From Methylomonas methanica (GTDB lineage Bacteria; Pseudomonadota; Gammaproteobacteria; Methylococcales; Methylomonadaceae), in assembly GCF_001644035.1 (NCBI RefSeq), contig NZ_LUUG01000011.1, positions 1 through 40,722 of the forward strand: DNA of 40,722 bases. The letters run 5' to 3'. A program made the translations under genes and the position numbers. Shown here piece by piece: positions 17,873 to 27,105 of this stretch. The notes below the pieces were generated by a model. It was given only the letters and a program-made list of their open reading frames with translations. It did not search any database and was not told the origin of the DNA. Each line of letters opens with the position of its first letter. Position 1 is the stretch's first letter.

Positions 17873-18909
17873 TCCTCTATGTCCCTGTTTTGCAGTAGCT
17901 TTTTCACTTCACGATCAAAGTCAGATTCGATGCGTTGCTGCTTGTTGAACTTTTCATATTCCAAAATGGCTTTCTGTTCTGCCTGCTTTCGACTGACTGT
18001 TCCGTAGCCTTCCAAAATCTGGTACTCATTAAAGGCAAGAAACTTGTTCACGCTTTCGGCAAAGCTTTCCATAGTGAAGGTGTTACGCCGCTCGATAATA
18101 CCCTCGATATAGTCAAAAAATGCCGATACGGCGCGTTCCAGTTTTTTAATTTCTGCTTCGCTTAAATAATTTTTCGCCACGGTCGAATCCGACTTCAACA
18201 CTCGGCCAGCCGGTGCATTTTTATAAGTGCTCATGCCCATCAAGGGTTTACTGGCATCGGCTTTCAGCGAAATAATTTCTGCCGCCGTATGGCCAGTAAT
18301 CGCAAAATGAAATTTGTCTTGCACATGCGCGTAAAACAACTTGGTGGTTTCCGACTTGGGGTCGTAATCGATGCTGCACTCAGCAAAAATATCGGTGATT
18401 TGCTGATAGATTCTCCGCTCACTGGCGCGAATAGAGCGCACCCGCTCCAGTAATTCGCGGAAGTAATCTTTACCGAAATAACGGCCATTCTTCAGGCGCT
18501 CATCATCCATGGCAAAGCCCTTGATGATGTATTCCCTGATCAGGGCAGTCGCCCAGATGCGGAATTGCGTCGCCTGCGCCGAATTGACGCGGTAACCGAC
18601 TGAAATTACTGCATCTAGGTTGTAATACTTGACCTGCTGGGTCTGCGTAAGGCCAGCAACGGCGCCATGTTCAGTGGTTGTTTCCAAAATGGAAATAACC
18701 ACTGATTCCTCCAGCTCACCACTGTCAAAAATATTTTTCAGATGTTTGGAAATGGCCGGAACGCCCACGCCAAACAACTCCGCCATGCGCTTTTGGGTCA
18801 GCCAGATGCTCTCATTACTGAGCAGCACCTCCACTTTGATTGCGCCATTGGGCGCGGTGTAGAGCAGGAATTCCGTGGCTTGGTCTTGCAGGCTTAGATG
18901 CTTGGACAT
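17869..18909 (-). CDS. rhuM: RhuM-family protein
   Basis: The 346-residue protein matches the RhuM (virulence protein) family by its N-terminal [26 protein letters not shown], a helix-turn-helix-like region, and by [45 protein letters not shown] and a long C-terminal helical part. These proteins are often found inside type I R-M operons and in Salmonella SPI-3; their biochemical role is not settled. Co-transcription with hsdR (4-bp overlap) suggests a regulatory or accessory defence role, which is inference. Confidence 0.88.
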   Translation of the reverse strand: MSKHLSLQDQATEFLLYTAPNGAIKVEVLLSNESIWLTQKRMAELFGVGVPAISKHLKNIFDSGELEESVVISILETTTEHGAVAGLTQTQQVKYYNLDAVISVGYRVNSAQATQFRIWATALIREYIIKGFAMDDERLKNGRYFGKDYFRELLERVRSIRASERRIYQQITDIFAECSIDYDPKSETTKLFYAHVQDKFHFAITGHTAAEIISLKADASKPLMGMSTYKNAPAGRVLKSDSTVAKNYLSEAEIKKLERAVSAFFDYIEGIIERRNTFTMESFAESVNKFLAFNEYQILEGYGTVSRKQAEQKAILEYEKFNKQQRIESDFDREVKKLLQNRDIEE

Positions 18910-18947
18910 AAGACGCCTTCCTTATGCGTGGGTGTCGGAAAATTTAA

Positions 18948-20084
18948 TCATTCGTTTCCCACCTGCTGCCAAAAGCCATAGTTGTCTTTCAAGTGATCGA
19001 GCAATAATTTAACCATGGCTTTCTCTGCCGGAGTTGGCTCCGCAATAGCTTCATTGGACAGTGTGCTGTGGCTTGTAAAGTTAATGATTCTGCTCAGATA
19101 GAGCTGTTTGTCATCAGGCAAAAGCTCCGCCCACTTTGGATAACCCAGAAAGCTGGCCGTTTTCTCGTAAAGATTACGCAGTAGCGTGAAGTGATACTTT
19201 TCAACCTTGTTTTCAGTAATCGCCTGCTCAAGGGTTTGCTTTATATGCAGATGGTAGGAAAAGCTCTTATTGGAGTCACCATATTTAACATTCAGATCGA
19301 AGGTTCCATCCTCAAAGCACTCCAACAGATAGCAGCCTTCCTTTTTGCCGTTTTTAGAAAGGTCAAGTTCGTTATGGAGCACGTTATAAAACAGCGGGCT
19401 ATGCGTCGTGACGATAAATTTCAGATCGGATTGACTGGACTTAATCGAGCCCGCCAAATTGACCGCCAACTCAATCAAGTGATTTTCATCTAACGAGCTA
19501 ACGGGATCATCAATGAAAACGTATTCCAAATTATTAAAAGCATCAGTTGATCGTTCGGAAGCTTCAGCAATGTTTAATTCGGAAATCATTTGCTCAATCA
19601 GCGAATGAAATACGCTCCAAATGAAATTGCTTTCCTCGCCCTTGGAAATCTTAATATTTGATTCCTGTTCATAATTGCCGCGCTCAAATGAAAAGCTGAC
19701 TGCTGAAAAATCCGAACTAAAATGTGGCGTTAATTTTTCATTGGTGTAGTGCTGGAAAATAGTGGTGATGTTCTGATCTTGGCCTTGCTCTTCCAGAACC
19801 CATCTAGTGAAAGCATTGGTATGGATTTTTAATTTTGGTTCGGCATCAAGCTGCAAATCGTTATCCCAATAGAACAAATCTTCCGTAAACGCGCTGTAAT
19901 AAAGGATTTTCTTTTGTGTCAACGCTGATTGCAGCGCGTCTTCAGTATCCGTTTTTGGCGCAATTAACTCTTTGAATTCGCGTGATAGTCGAGTTTTACC
20001 TGTGCCATTAAAGGCATAGATCAATTGCACTTTCTTGTTGGCGGCTCTCAGCTGCTGTGCTATTTCCTTTAGCGTCTTGCTCAT
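18948..20084 (-). CDS. prrC: PrrC-type anticodon nuclease
   Basis: The 378-residue protein (E. coli PrrC 396) has an ABC-type ATPase core: Walker [12 protein letters not shown] (about 24-34), signature-like ISKGEESNF (about 146-154), Walker [13 protein letters not shown] (about 189-200) and H-loop IVTTHSPLF. The C-terminal domain holds R303, E307 (LLRNLYEKT) and H339 (NFTSHS). Their spacings, 4 and 32, equal those of the PrrC catalytic triad R320, E324, H356. PrrC is held silent by a type IC R-M complex and cleaves tRNA (tRNA-Lys in E. coli) when a phage inhibitor hits the R-M enzyme. Here it follows hsdS by 1 bp, in a type IC system, as in the prr locus. The tRNA target is not predictable. 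Confidence 0.85.
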   Translation of the reverse strand: MSKTLKEIAQQLRAANKKVQLIYAFNGTGKTRLSREFKELIAPKTDTEDALQSALTQKKILYYSAFTEDLFYWDNDLQLDAEPKLKIHTNAFTRWVLEEQGQDQNITTIFQHYTNEKLTPHFSSDFSAVSFSFERGNYEQESNIKISKGEESNFIWSVFHSLIEQMISELNIAEASERSTDAFNNLEYVFIDDPVSSLDENHLIELAVNLAGSIKSSQSDLKFIVTTHSPLFYNVLHNELDLSKNGKKEGCYLLECFEDGTFDLNVKYGDSNKSFSYHLHIKQTLEQAITENKVEKYHFTLLRNLYEKTASFLGYPKWAELLPDDKQLYLSRIINFTSHSTLSNEAIAEPTPAEKAMVKLLLDHLKDNYGFWQQVGNE

Positions 20085-20085
20085 G

Positions 20086-21324
20086 CTATGCCGCTACCTC
20101 TTGAGGCTTGGGAAAGCTCAACAGCAAATCGCGGTAATACTCGTACTGTTTTTGGCGCAAGGCAATTTCGCGGGGCAGGCCTTCGGTGATGGAGTTGGTC
20201 AGGGTGTCGAATTTGTCCAGGATGTTGACGATGCGAGCTTGTTCGGCAAGTGATTTTTCAGGATCGTTTGGGTATGGAATAGGTATTCGGACTTTGGCAA
20301 TTCCATGAATTAATAACCTATTAACTTTTCCCCGAGATACATGTTTCGCCTTCTCATCAATGAATGCGGCTGTTTGCATTACATAGGAAATAAATTTCGG
20401 ATTCATTGAATGTCGAAAAGCGTAGCTGTCATCGTGGATGGCTACTTTTCCATTTCCAAGCCAAGCCACAGCCTTACCAACTTCTTCAACCGTTTCACCA
20501 ACACCTGCCATTACAACATCCCCAGGCTCTGCATAGCGCAGTGCCCCAGCCATATCGCTTCTGACCTGAGAAAGCGCACGAGTCGTAGAAACGCCGTACC
20601 GAGTGTATATCTCACCGTAGTGGATAACATTGATACCATCTTCGACGTAATCAGCTTTAGTAAAGCGCTTTCCGCGAATAAACTCCCCCAGCTCCCCCAG
20701 CGCCTTCCACTCTACTTCCCCTTCTTCAAACCTCAACAACTGGTCGCGATAGTAGTTGTATTGTTTTTTGCGGGTGTTAAGCTCGGCGGTCAGCTCGGCG
20801 GTCAGCTCGGCGGTCAGCTCGGTGAAGGCGTCCAAAATGCGGACGATTTCGGCCTGGATTGCTAGCGATTTTTTGGGGTTTTCTGGGCAGGGGATGGGGA
20901 CTGGAATTTCAATTAACTTCCCCTTTGTTAACTTCGCACGATCACCGCCAGACAAAAACGGAATGAAATTGACGATACATAAATAGTGATAAAGAAACCT
21001 TGTGTTTAGCTCTGGCTTTCCTCGCACAACATGAACATGGTTGTTTGCCCAAAATTTTCCTGTTGCATATTGAATGGAATAATTTTCTAGGTTTGCTGAG
21101 CCGTCCTCTGCGATTAGAACAAACTCTCCATCATGCGTATGGCCTTCAACGTAATCCTGGATGTTATTTGCGCCGTAGTATGGCGTTTTCCCTGGTGCCC
21201 GTAACGAAGCTTTTACTGGTTTTCTGCCGCTATTCGAAATTTCAAAAAGGCCTTCATCACCCAACGCCTTCCACTCCACCCCAACCCCATCCAGCAGCTT
21301 TTCCATAAAACTAAAATGACTCAC
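20086..21324 (-). CDS. hsdS: Type IC specificity subunit HsdS
   Basis: The 412-residue subunit carries two target-recognition domains (about 12-160 and 215-365), each followed by a conserved helix ([18 protein letters not shown] and [18 protein letters not shown]). The central helix has a tandem tetrapeptide, TAEL three times after TEL. In the EcoR124I family two versus three TAEL copies lengthen the recognition spacer by one base. Each domain starts with [16 protein letters not shown], as in other HsdS. It starts 2 bp after fic and ends 1 bp before prrC. Confidence 0.95.
   Translation of the reverse strand: MSHFSFMEKLLDGVGVEWKALGDEGLFEISNSGRKPVKASLRAPGKTPYYGANNIQDYVEGHTHDGEFVLIAEDGSANLENYSIQYATGKFWANNHVHVVRGKPELNTRFLYHYLCIVNFIPFLSGGDRAKLTKGKLIEIPVPIPCPENPKKSLAIQAEIVRILDAFTELTAELTAELTAELNTRKKQYNYYRDQLLRFEEGEVEWKALGELGEFIRGKRFTKADYVEDGINVIHYGEIYTRYGVSTTRALSQVRSDMAGALRYAEPGDVVMAGVGETVEEVGKAVAWLGNGKVAIHDDSYAFRHSMNPKFISYVMQTAAFIDEKAKHVSRGKVNRLLIHGIAKVRIPIPYPNDPEKSLAEQARIVNILDKFDTLTNSITEGLPREIALRQKQYEYYRDLLLSFPKPQEVAA
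20781..20826 (-). repeat. 12-bp tandem repeats in hsdS (TAEL coding)
   Basis: The 12-mer GCTCGGCGGTCA is repeated perfectly at 20781, 20793 and 20805, followed by a partial copy (GCTCGGTGAAGG). In frame on the minus strand it encodes TAEL repeats between the two HsdS recognition domains. Loss or gain of one unit keeps the frame and changes the distance between the two domains. Confidence 0.9.
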
Positions 21325-21326
21325 GG

Positions 21327-21932
21327 CTACAGCTCCTCGGTTTTAAATTCGCTATAGCCTTCGTAGTAATAGCTGACATCAATGCCCTTCATAAACAAGG
21401 CGCGGTCGTCAATTTGGTCGGTTAAGGCTTGTTTGAGTAGGGCTTTGATTTCAATGTCTTTCACCACACTGCGCTGCATGGCCGATAAATACTCATCTTT
21501 GTCCACCAAATTCCAATCGATTACCTGCCGTATTTCCTTTTTAAGCATCAAATCCAGCCAGATGCGGGTGGCGCGGCCATTGCCCTCGCGGAAGGGGTGG
21601 GCAATATTCATCTCGACATATTTTTCGATAATTTCGTCAAAACTGCCTTGCGGCATGGTGTCGATATGTTTCAGTGATGGCTCCAAATACATCAGCGGCG
21701 CGAAACGGAAGTTGCCTTTGGCGATATTGACGTCGCGAATTTTGCCTGCAAAGTCATAAAGATCCCCAAACAAATAGGCATGGATAAAGCTAAGTCCGGC
21801 AAAGCTGCCGACTTCCACCTTGGCTATGTCACCGGAATCAAAAAGCTGCTTGGCTTTTTGCTTGCTGATTTTTTCTTCCGTCTTGGCCAGTTCGATTTGA
21901 TCGGTGATGTTGAGCTTGTTGGTTAAAATCAT
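21327..21932 (-). CDS. fic: Fic-domain protein adenylyltransferase, class III
   Basis: The 201-residue protein has the canonical Fic motif [12 protein letters not shown] (H112 to R122), which transfers AMP from ATP to a target hydroxyl. The C-terminal SYYYEG (S187 to G192) matches the inhibitory S-xxx-E-G helix of class III Fic enzymes such as Neisseria NmFic, to which the whole sequence is very similar (NVDL-type [11 protein letters not shown] flap, [10 protein letters not shown] tail). In NmFic, autoinhibition is relieved by monomerisation and autoadenylylation, and gyrase is a target. It lies between hsdM and hsdS, 2 bp before hsdS; its own antitoxin is not apparent nearby, as expected for class III. 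Confidence 0.93.
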   Translation of the reverse strand: MILTNKLNITDQIELAKTEEKISKQKAKQLFDSGDIAKVEVGSFAGLSFIHAYLFGDLYDFAGKIRDVNIAKGNFRFAPLMYLEPSLKHIDTMPQGSFDEIIEKYVEMNIAHPFREGNGRATRIWLDLMLKKEIRQVIDWNLVDKDEYLSAMQRSVVKDIEIKALLKQALTDQIDDRALFMKGIDVSYYYEGYSEFKTEEL

Positions 21933-21966
21933 CTGCTCACTCCTTCTTGCCTAGTTCCCACGAGCT

Positions 21967-22119
21967 GCGTCACTGCCATTAAGTTAAGAGCCACAGCGTC
22001 ACCCCGGCAGGGATTGCCGGGGTCCAGAGGCCACGGATGGCGATGGCTTTTTACATCCTTGTAATCTGGATTCCGGCAATCCCTGCCGGAATGACGGCTT
22101 AACTTAATGGTAGTGACGC
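21967..22119. mobile_element. MITE-like repeat element with terminal inverted repeats
   Basis: The 153-bp element has 22-bp terminal inverted repeats (21967-21988 and 22098-22119, one mismatch; GCGTCACT then CCATTAAGTTAAG). Inside are 30-bp inverted repeats (21998-22027 and 22066-22095, 26 of 30 identical), each itself holding a CCGGCA/TGCCGG palindrome. The whole can fold into a long cruciform or RNA hairpin. It sits between hsdM and fic in the hsd operon. No transposase is encoded, so it would be non-autonomous. Short direct target duplications were not clear. Confidence 0.65.
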
Positions 22120-22141
22120 GCTGCGTGGGAACACATAAGTA

Positions 22142-22174
22142 CCGCGCTGCGGTTCTAATCAGGCCGCAGCGCGG
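22142..22174. repeat. Perfect 11-bp hairpin beside the MITE-like element
   Basis: CCGCGCTGCGG (22142-22152), an 11-nt spacer and CCGCAGCGCGG (22164-22174) form a perfect GC-rich stem. Flanking GCTGCGTGGGAA and GCAGCGCGTGGGAA copies suggest a second family of intergenic repeats. There is no T-tract, so it is not a clear intrinsic terminator, but it could attenuate transcription between hsdM and fic. Confidence 0.55.
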
Positions 22175-22230
22175 CCAAGCCCGGCATTCCCAAGCAGCGC
22201 GTGGGAATGAGCCAAAAAAGCTCATGCTGC

Positions 22231-23787
22231 TCACGCCTCAGCCTCCTCGCCTTCGATTTCAGCCACAATGGCATCTATCTCGGCCCGCAGTCGGTCTATC
22301 TTGGTGACGGTGCTTTTGAGTTCGGCATTAAGTTGAGCAATATCCACGACTTCGCGGTTGTCCTTGGCCTCGACATAGCTGCTGACCGACAGGTTGTAGT
22401 CGTTGGCGGTGATGGCATCAAACGGTAGCGATTTGGCAAAGTGTTCAACATCCGTTTTGCTATCGAACGCCTGCATGATTTGTTCGATGTGAGTGTCGGT
22501 AAGAACGTTGTTATTGGTTTCTTTCTTGAACAGGCCGCTGGCATCAATAAACTGGGTGGTGGTGTCGGCTTTATGCTTGGACAGCACCAGAATGTTGACA
22601 GCGATGGTGGTGCCAAAAAACAGGTTGGGCGCGAGCGAGATCACGGTTTCAACGTAGTTGTTATCTATCAGATATTGGCGGATTTTCTGCTCGGCACCGC
22701 CCCGGTAAAAAATACCGGGAAAACAGACAATGGCCGCGCGGCCTTTGCTGGATAAGAAACTCAACGCATGCAGAACAAAGGCAAAGTCGGCTTTGGATTT
22801 GGGCGCTAAAACGCCTGCGGGGGCAAAGCGTTCATCATTAATTAGCGTTGGGTCGTCTGCGCCTTTCCATTTCACCGAGTAAGGCGGATTGGAGACGATG
22901 GCATCAAAGGGTTTGTCATCACCAAAATGCGGGTTGATCAGGGTATCGCCCAGCTGAATATTGAACTTGTCGTAGTTGATGTTGTGCAAAAACATGTTCA
23001 TCCGCGCCAGGTTGTAGGTGGTGTGGTTGAGTTCCTGACCAAAAAAGCCATCTTCTATGATGTGTGCGTCAAAGTGCTTTTTGGCTTGCAGCAGCAAGGA
23101 GCCGGAACCACAGGCCGGGTCATAAATCTTGTTGACGCTGGTTTGCTTGTGCATGGCCAGTTGAGCAATCAACTTGGACACGTGCTGCGGGGTGAAGAAC
23201 TCGCCACCGGATTTACCGGCAGTGGCGGCGTAGTTGGAGATGAGGAACTCGTAGGCATCGCCAAACAGGTCGATGTGGCTATCTTCAAAATCACCAAAGT
23301 CCAGCCCGGCCACGCCTTTGAGCACGGCAGCCAAGCGGCCGTTTTTGTCGACTACCGTGTTACCGAGGCGGTTGCTGGTGGTATCAAAATCGGCAAACAG
23401 GCCTTTGATGTCGCGCTCGGATGGGTAACCGTTGGCGGAGCTTTCGATGGCGGCAAAGATGGCGGCCAGATCGGTATTCAGGCTTTCGTTGGTGTTGGCA
23501 GTGGCGGCGATGGTGGCGAACAGCTGGCTGGGATAGATGAAGTAGCCCTTGGTTTTAATGGCATCGTCTTTGATTTCGGGGGTGATGACACTGTCGGGGA
23601 GCTCGGCGTAGTTGATGCTGTCATCTCCGCCTTCGATGTAGCTGGCAAAGTTTTCGCTGATAAAGCGATAAAACAGCGTGCCGAGTACATACTGTTTGAA
23701 ATCCCAGCCATCGACTGCGCCGCGTACATCGTTGGCGATTTGCCAGATTTGGCGTTGCAAGGCGGCGCGTTGTTGGGTGCTGGTCAT
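22231..23787 (-). CDS. hsdM: Type IC DNA adenine methyltransferase HsdM
   Basis: The 518-residue subunit (EcoR124I 520) methylates adenine in the recognition site and forms the M2S core. It has the N-terminal helical domain beginning [23 protein letters not shown]-binding DPACGSGS (223-230) and catalytic NPPY (300-303, SNPPYSVKW). The open frame extends to 23874, but the first 29 codons are unlike HsdM; ATG at 23785-23787, preceded by AGGA, gives the family length. It is the first gene of the operon and is separated from fic by about 300 bp of repeats. Confidence 0.96.
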   Translation of the reverse strand: MTSTQQRAALQRQIWQIANDVRGAVDGWDFKQYVLGTLFYRFISENFASYIEGGDDSINYAELPDSVITPEIKDDAIKTKGYFIYPSQLFATIAATANTNESLNTDLAAIFAAIESSANGYPSERDIKGLFADFDTTSNRLGNTVVDKNGRLAAVLKGVAGLDFGDFEDSHIDLFGDAYEFLISNYAATAGKSGGEFFTPQHVSKLIAQLAMHKQTSVNKIYDPACGSGSLLLQAKKHFDAHIIEDGFFGQELNHTTYNLARMNMFLHNINYDKFNIQLGDTLINPHFGDDKPFDAIVSNPPYSVKWKGADDPTLINDERFAPAGVLAPKSKADFAFVLHALSFLSSKGRAAIVCFPGIFYRGGAEQKIRQYLIDNNYVETVISLAPNLFFGTTIAVNILVLSKHKADTTTQFIDASGLFKKETNNNVLTDTHIEQIMQAFDSKTDVEHFAKSLPFDAITANDYNLSVSSYVEAKDNREVVDIAQLNAELKSTVTKIDRLRAEIDAIVAEIEGEEAEA

Positions 23788-24078
23788 TCTGGGGTCCTGT
23801 TTAAATACGTTTTGAATCGTCTTCAGCTCATGGGCAACCTGGCATTTTAATGGGCAAAGACGCTCTATTGGCATATTGCAAGCATAGGGGTCTGATGTAT
23901 GCCATCACATACCCCGAAGAACGAAAAATGAAATCGGATTGAGTGAATTTTTGGGGTTCATGCCCCGCCTCATTGAGCAAAATTAAGCAGCACTACGCCT
24001 AAATTTGCGCCTTGCTGCGGACTGTTGCTTCATCTCGACGGGCAATCTTGTTGAAAACTCTTACAAACTAACCACTTA

Positions 24079-24123
24079 AATGGTGCCGGCAATAGGAATC
24101 GAACCTACGACCTTCGCGTTACG
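24079..24123 (-). repeat. Attachment-site direct repeat: 3' fragment of tRNA-Thr(CGT), right copy
   Basis: The second copy of the 45-bp direct repeat is identical to 14527-14571. It too lacks the 5' half of the tRNA; the bases after 24123 do not complete a D arm or acceptor. Because a tRNA-integrated island lies on the 3' side of its tRNA, a full gene would be expected at higher coordinates, so either another island lies between or the tRNA was lost. Confidence 0.85.
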
Positions 24124-24479
24124 AGAGCTGAAATTAACATATAACTGATTGATTTAATTGATTTTAAATAAATAGCCCTCACGTTGCAATGCCTATTTGT
24201 GCTCAATCAAGTTTATATGGTTTACCCAGATTTTACCCAGCAATATAGTGGTAAAGCAGCGCCGGATTCTTGCTCAGGTTGAAGTAATGCAACCTTACGG
24301 GGTAAAAATTTTCCCAAACAACCTTGAGTCTTCAGGTCTGATCCATGCTACGCCATTAAATTCTATGATAATAGATCTATATTTGATTCAAGACCGTGCT
24401 GATATTAAATTCTGCTTTTACAGAATTTAAATTGACTAAGCATCAATCATCTTCTATAAATCTGGTATAGGAGAATTTT
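24124..24479 (+). promoter_or_regulatory. hipBA promoter region with operator-like palindrome
   Basis: A strong sigma70 promoter, TTGACT (24432-24437), 17 bp, TATAAA (24455-24460), precedes hipB. Directly upstream of the -35 box is a perfect 10-bp inverted repeat, TTAAATTCTG (24405-24414) and CAGAATTTAA (24421-24430) with a 6-nt spacer, a plausible HipB operator for autoregulation. Upstream of about 24400 I see no gene; the 77-codon frame starting at 24197 has no support. Confidence 0.65.
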
Positions 24480-24782
24480 ATGAAGCGTGTAGTTCCAACA
24501 CCATTCCCTGCAGACCCTTATCTCGACACCCCCATTGTCTTGGGTGCGGCTATTCGCTCTGCACGAACTCAGGCCGGTATTCGTTTGGAAGATGCTGCTA
24601 TGGCCATTGGGGTGTCTTTACAAACATTGGTTGACATTGAAGCCGGAAAGCACGGTGTTAGTATCGGTAAAATTCTGCAAGTCGCGCAAGGACTCGGCGT
24701 TTCTTTGTTTGTTATTCCGCAATCGCAACGTGAAATCGCTCGTCGCCGTCTATCCGATTTAATTGCGGACAATCGACCATGA
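24480..24782 (+). CDS. hipB: HipB-like antitoxin, XRE-type HTH
   Basis: The 100-residue protein has an XRE helix-turn-helix (about 22-75: RSARTQAGIRLEDAAMAIGV and SLQTLVDIEAGKHGVSIGKI). HipB proteins neutralise HipA and repress the operon by binding palindromes. AGGAG lies 8 nt upstream of the ATG. It overlaps hipA by 4 bp (ATGA). A perfect palindrome and promoter directly upstream fit autoregulation. The pairing with hipA makes the call; DNA-binding specificity is inferred. Confidence 0.88.
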   Translation: MKRVVPTPFPADPYLDTPIVLGAAIRSARTQAGIRLEDAAMAIGVSLQTLVDIEAGKHGVSIGKILQVAQGLGVSLFVIPQSQREIARRRLSDLIADNRP

Positions 24783-26113
24783 AATTGACTGTTCAGGCTA
24801 ACGGTGTCTGCATCGGTTGGTTGAGTTTGGATGCCATCTCCGGACTGTATGCGTTTGATTATTCGGTTGAATGGCTCGCTCAGGAACAGCGTTTTCCACT
24901 CAGCCCGGTCTTGCCGATAGTAGGCCAAAGTTTGCCTGCAGAACAGCATAGCGCCAATGTACGGCAATTTTTTCAGAATCTGTTGCCAGAAGGGCAAGCC
25001 CTTGACGATGCGGCTCAAGCCAATAAGGTATCAAAGTCCAACCTGATTGGGCTACTGGTGGCATTAGGCAAGGAAACTGCTGGGGCTTTAGAGATCAGCC
25101 TTGACGATCCGCAGCCATCACCTATGCACTTAGCTGCCAAGCGTTTGCTCACCTCCGAGGAATTGTCGCAACGTATCCGTTCTCGCCCCGAGCTAGCCTT
25201 TAGCGTTTGGGACGGCAAAGTGCGTTTATCCATAGCAGGCTATCAAGACAAGATTGCAATATTGGAGGAAAACGACCTTTGGTTCCTAGTGGACGGTGGA
25301 GGCTTGGCGTCCACGCACCTGCTAAAACCCGATCCCGTCCGTAGCGGACTCCAGGATATGACCAGCAACGAATTTGCCTGCATGCGCTTGGCTCAGGCTG
25401 TCGGGATAGCCGCAGCTGATGTTTGCCTGGAGCGCATTCCTGAGCCCATACTGCTCATTCGCCGTTTTGATCGCAGAATATCGACTGAAAGCATCGACCG
25501 CCTTCATTGTATTGATGGCTGCCAAGCGTTAGGTCTGGGTGTTAGCATGAAATACGAACGACCTTACGGCGATGGTCGTGATGTAAAGCATATACGGGAT
25601 GGCGCGTCGTTACCCAAACTGTTTGCACTGTTAGACCGGACAAGCGCGCAACCGACAGCCGATCGTTTGGCATTATTACGTTGGAGGATCTTTCAAATTC
25701 TGATCGGCAATACCGATGCCCACGGTAAAAACTTGTCTTTTTTTATTGACTCAGGCGGTATCCGTTTAGCGCCTAGTTACGATTTGGTGTGTTGCCTAAT
25801 TTACGCCAACGGCCAGATCAGCGATACGCTATCCATGGCCATTGGTGATAACTTTGATGCTCGGTCATTAACGGCCTACGACTGGGCAATGATGGCAATC
25901 GAATGTGGATTGAATACCAGACTGGTTGGCCGGGAACTCAAACAAATGGCTGACAAAGTTCTTAAGATTTGGCCTAAACTGAAACAAAATCTGATTGCAG
26001 TTGGCGCCGACTATCTCACCTTGAAAGCCATTGAGGCTGTTTTGAACCAACAATGCCAACATACCCTGAGCATTGCTAATGAAGTTCCGAAGATTTCTAA
26101 AGCCATTTTATAA
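24779..26113 (+). CDS. hipA: HipA-family serine/threonine kinase toxin
   Basis: The 444-residue protein (E. coli HipA 440) has an N-terminal HipA domain and a C-terminal kinase domain. Visible motifs are VRLSIAGYQDK (S151, at the position of the autophosphorylated S150 in E. coli), catalytic GNTDAHGKN (D313, cf. D309) and metal-binding APSYDLV (D335, cf. D332). E. coli HipA phosphorylates glutamyl-tRNA synthetase and causes persistence; the target here is unknown. All key residues are present, so the toxin is predicted active. Confidence 0.92.
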   Translation: MKLTVQANGVCIGWLSLDAISGLYAFDYSVEWLAQEQRFPLSPVLPIVGQSLPAEQHSANVRQFFQNLLPEGQALDDAAQANKVSKSNLIGLLVALGKETAGALEISLDDPQPSPMHLAAKRLLTSEELSQRIRSRPELAFSVWDGKVRLSIAGYQDKIAILEENDLWFLVDGGGLASTHLLKPDPVRSGLQDMTSNEFACMRLAQAVGIAAADVCLERIPEPILLIRRFDRRISTESIDRLHCIDGCQALGLGVSMKYERPYGDGRDVKHIRDGASLPKLFALLDRTSAQPTADRLALLRWRIFQILIGNTDAHGKNLSFFIDSGGIRLAPSYDLVCCLIYANGQISDTLSMAIGDNFDARSLTAYDWAMMAIECGLNTRLVGRELKQMADKVLKIWPKLKQNLIAVGADYLTLKAIEAVLNQQCQHTLSIANEVPKISKAIL

Positions 26114-26686
26114 GCTGATAGGACACGATTCCTGGGTGTCGCGCTTCTCCAAACTGTCAGAAAGCCAAACCAAGAGTGTGAACTAGAGGTATACAAAGCA
26201 GTCGTTCGCGGCCGAATTTAACGGCCAATAGCGGAAATTCAAATTCTTTAACGTATGGCAGCTACAAATCAGAAAGCTGTCGTTCAACGTCAATAGGGTG
26301 AGGTGAGACGAACCGCATCAATCGCGAACTATGCGGTGCACGTTGTTTACCGCATCTACAGGCTTGGCGCGTCCGTATTCTTCGATCTCCACCCAGTTGT
26401 CGGCACCGCAAATAACCCCGCACAACGCAACGACAAAACAATATCCTGGAGTCGATGTTTTTTCTGGAGAGCGACTCGAGGATCTGTAATGGCAGAACAT
26501 GATGGAGAATGGATGGGCTTGGTGAATTCATCTTTGATGGGTAAAAAATATACCCCCTTACACCAGCTGAGATATCCTTTTCAACCAAATTTAAGCATGA
26601 TTGCCCTGCAAGACCGGGTCCTTATGTTTGACTTTATGCTCGTTATTTCTAAAGCTGAAAACAACAACACAGAAAAAGGTAAGAAC
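26114..26686. other. Intergenic region without recognisable gene
   Basis: The open frame of the next gene extends up to 26303, but the translated upstream part has no family features or ribosome site and I regard it as fortuitous. A short GGCCG/CGGCC hairpin (about 26210-26226) lies 100 bp after hipA. Related GTCGTTC-containing segments occur twice (about 26199 and 26279), suggesting degraded intergenic repeats. Nothing else is identifiable. Confidence 0.4.
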
Positions 26687-27094
26687 ATGACCATTAGATT
26701 AAAAAAATACTTGCTTGTCGGTTTTTTAGTGCTGTTTTTTGGCGCTGCGAACCCTGTTGCAGCGGTTACAGAAACTCAAATTGCGTTGACGACGGAAGCG
26801 ACTAACGATGCCATTGTTAACCTTGAAGCCGCATTGAAAGCAGTGACTGAGAATAATCTGGATGAGGCACAAAATTATATTGATGCCACGCGGAGCTCTG
26901 CCAGCGACATCTTGGGAAGGTGTTCGGTTGAAGCAAAAAAAGAACGCGGTTCCAACGCACTTAAAAATGCGCGTCGTGAAATTAAGAACGGTGATTCAGT
27001 AGCTGCTGAGGCGTCTTTAAAAGAAGCGATTAAAATTTTTAAATCTTTACTAATGTCCGTTAATAATACCGCGCAACCCAGTTTGTTTAAGTGA
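26687..27094 (+). CDS. Small exported helical protein, unknown function
   Basis: The 135-residue protein begins with a signal peptide (MTIRLKKYLLVGFLVLFFG, cleavage probably after PVAA near residue 27). The mature part is helical: TNDAIVNLEAALKAVTENNLDEAQNYIDATR and a second helix pair ending AEASLKEAIKIFKSLL. One cysteine is present. The ATG at 26687 was chosen over the frame's earlier starts because it begins the signal peptide and has AAGG 9 nt upstream. The repeated EAxxxI helices resemble TPR-like small periplasmic proteins, but I do not recognise a family. Confidence 0.7.
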   Translation: MTIRLKKYLLVGFLVLFFGAANPVAAVTETQIALTTEATNDAIVNLEAALKAVTENNLDEAQNYIDATRSSASDILGRCSVEAKKERGSNALKNARREIKNGDSVAAEASLKEAIKIFKSLLMSVNNTAQPSLFK

Positions 27095-27105
27095 TTCAAA
27101 CCACA

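Noticed and set aside
21929-22234. A 101-codon frame between fic and hsdM
   Set aside because: It is a read-through of the palindromic repeat element (SFPRAAWECRAW, GNPCRGDAVAL), a common false gene call.
26303-26686. N-terminal extension of the exported protein at 26687
   Set aside because: The signal peptide and ribosome site place the start at 26687; the upstream translation has no recognisable features.
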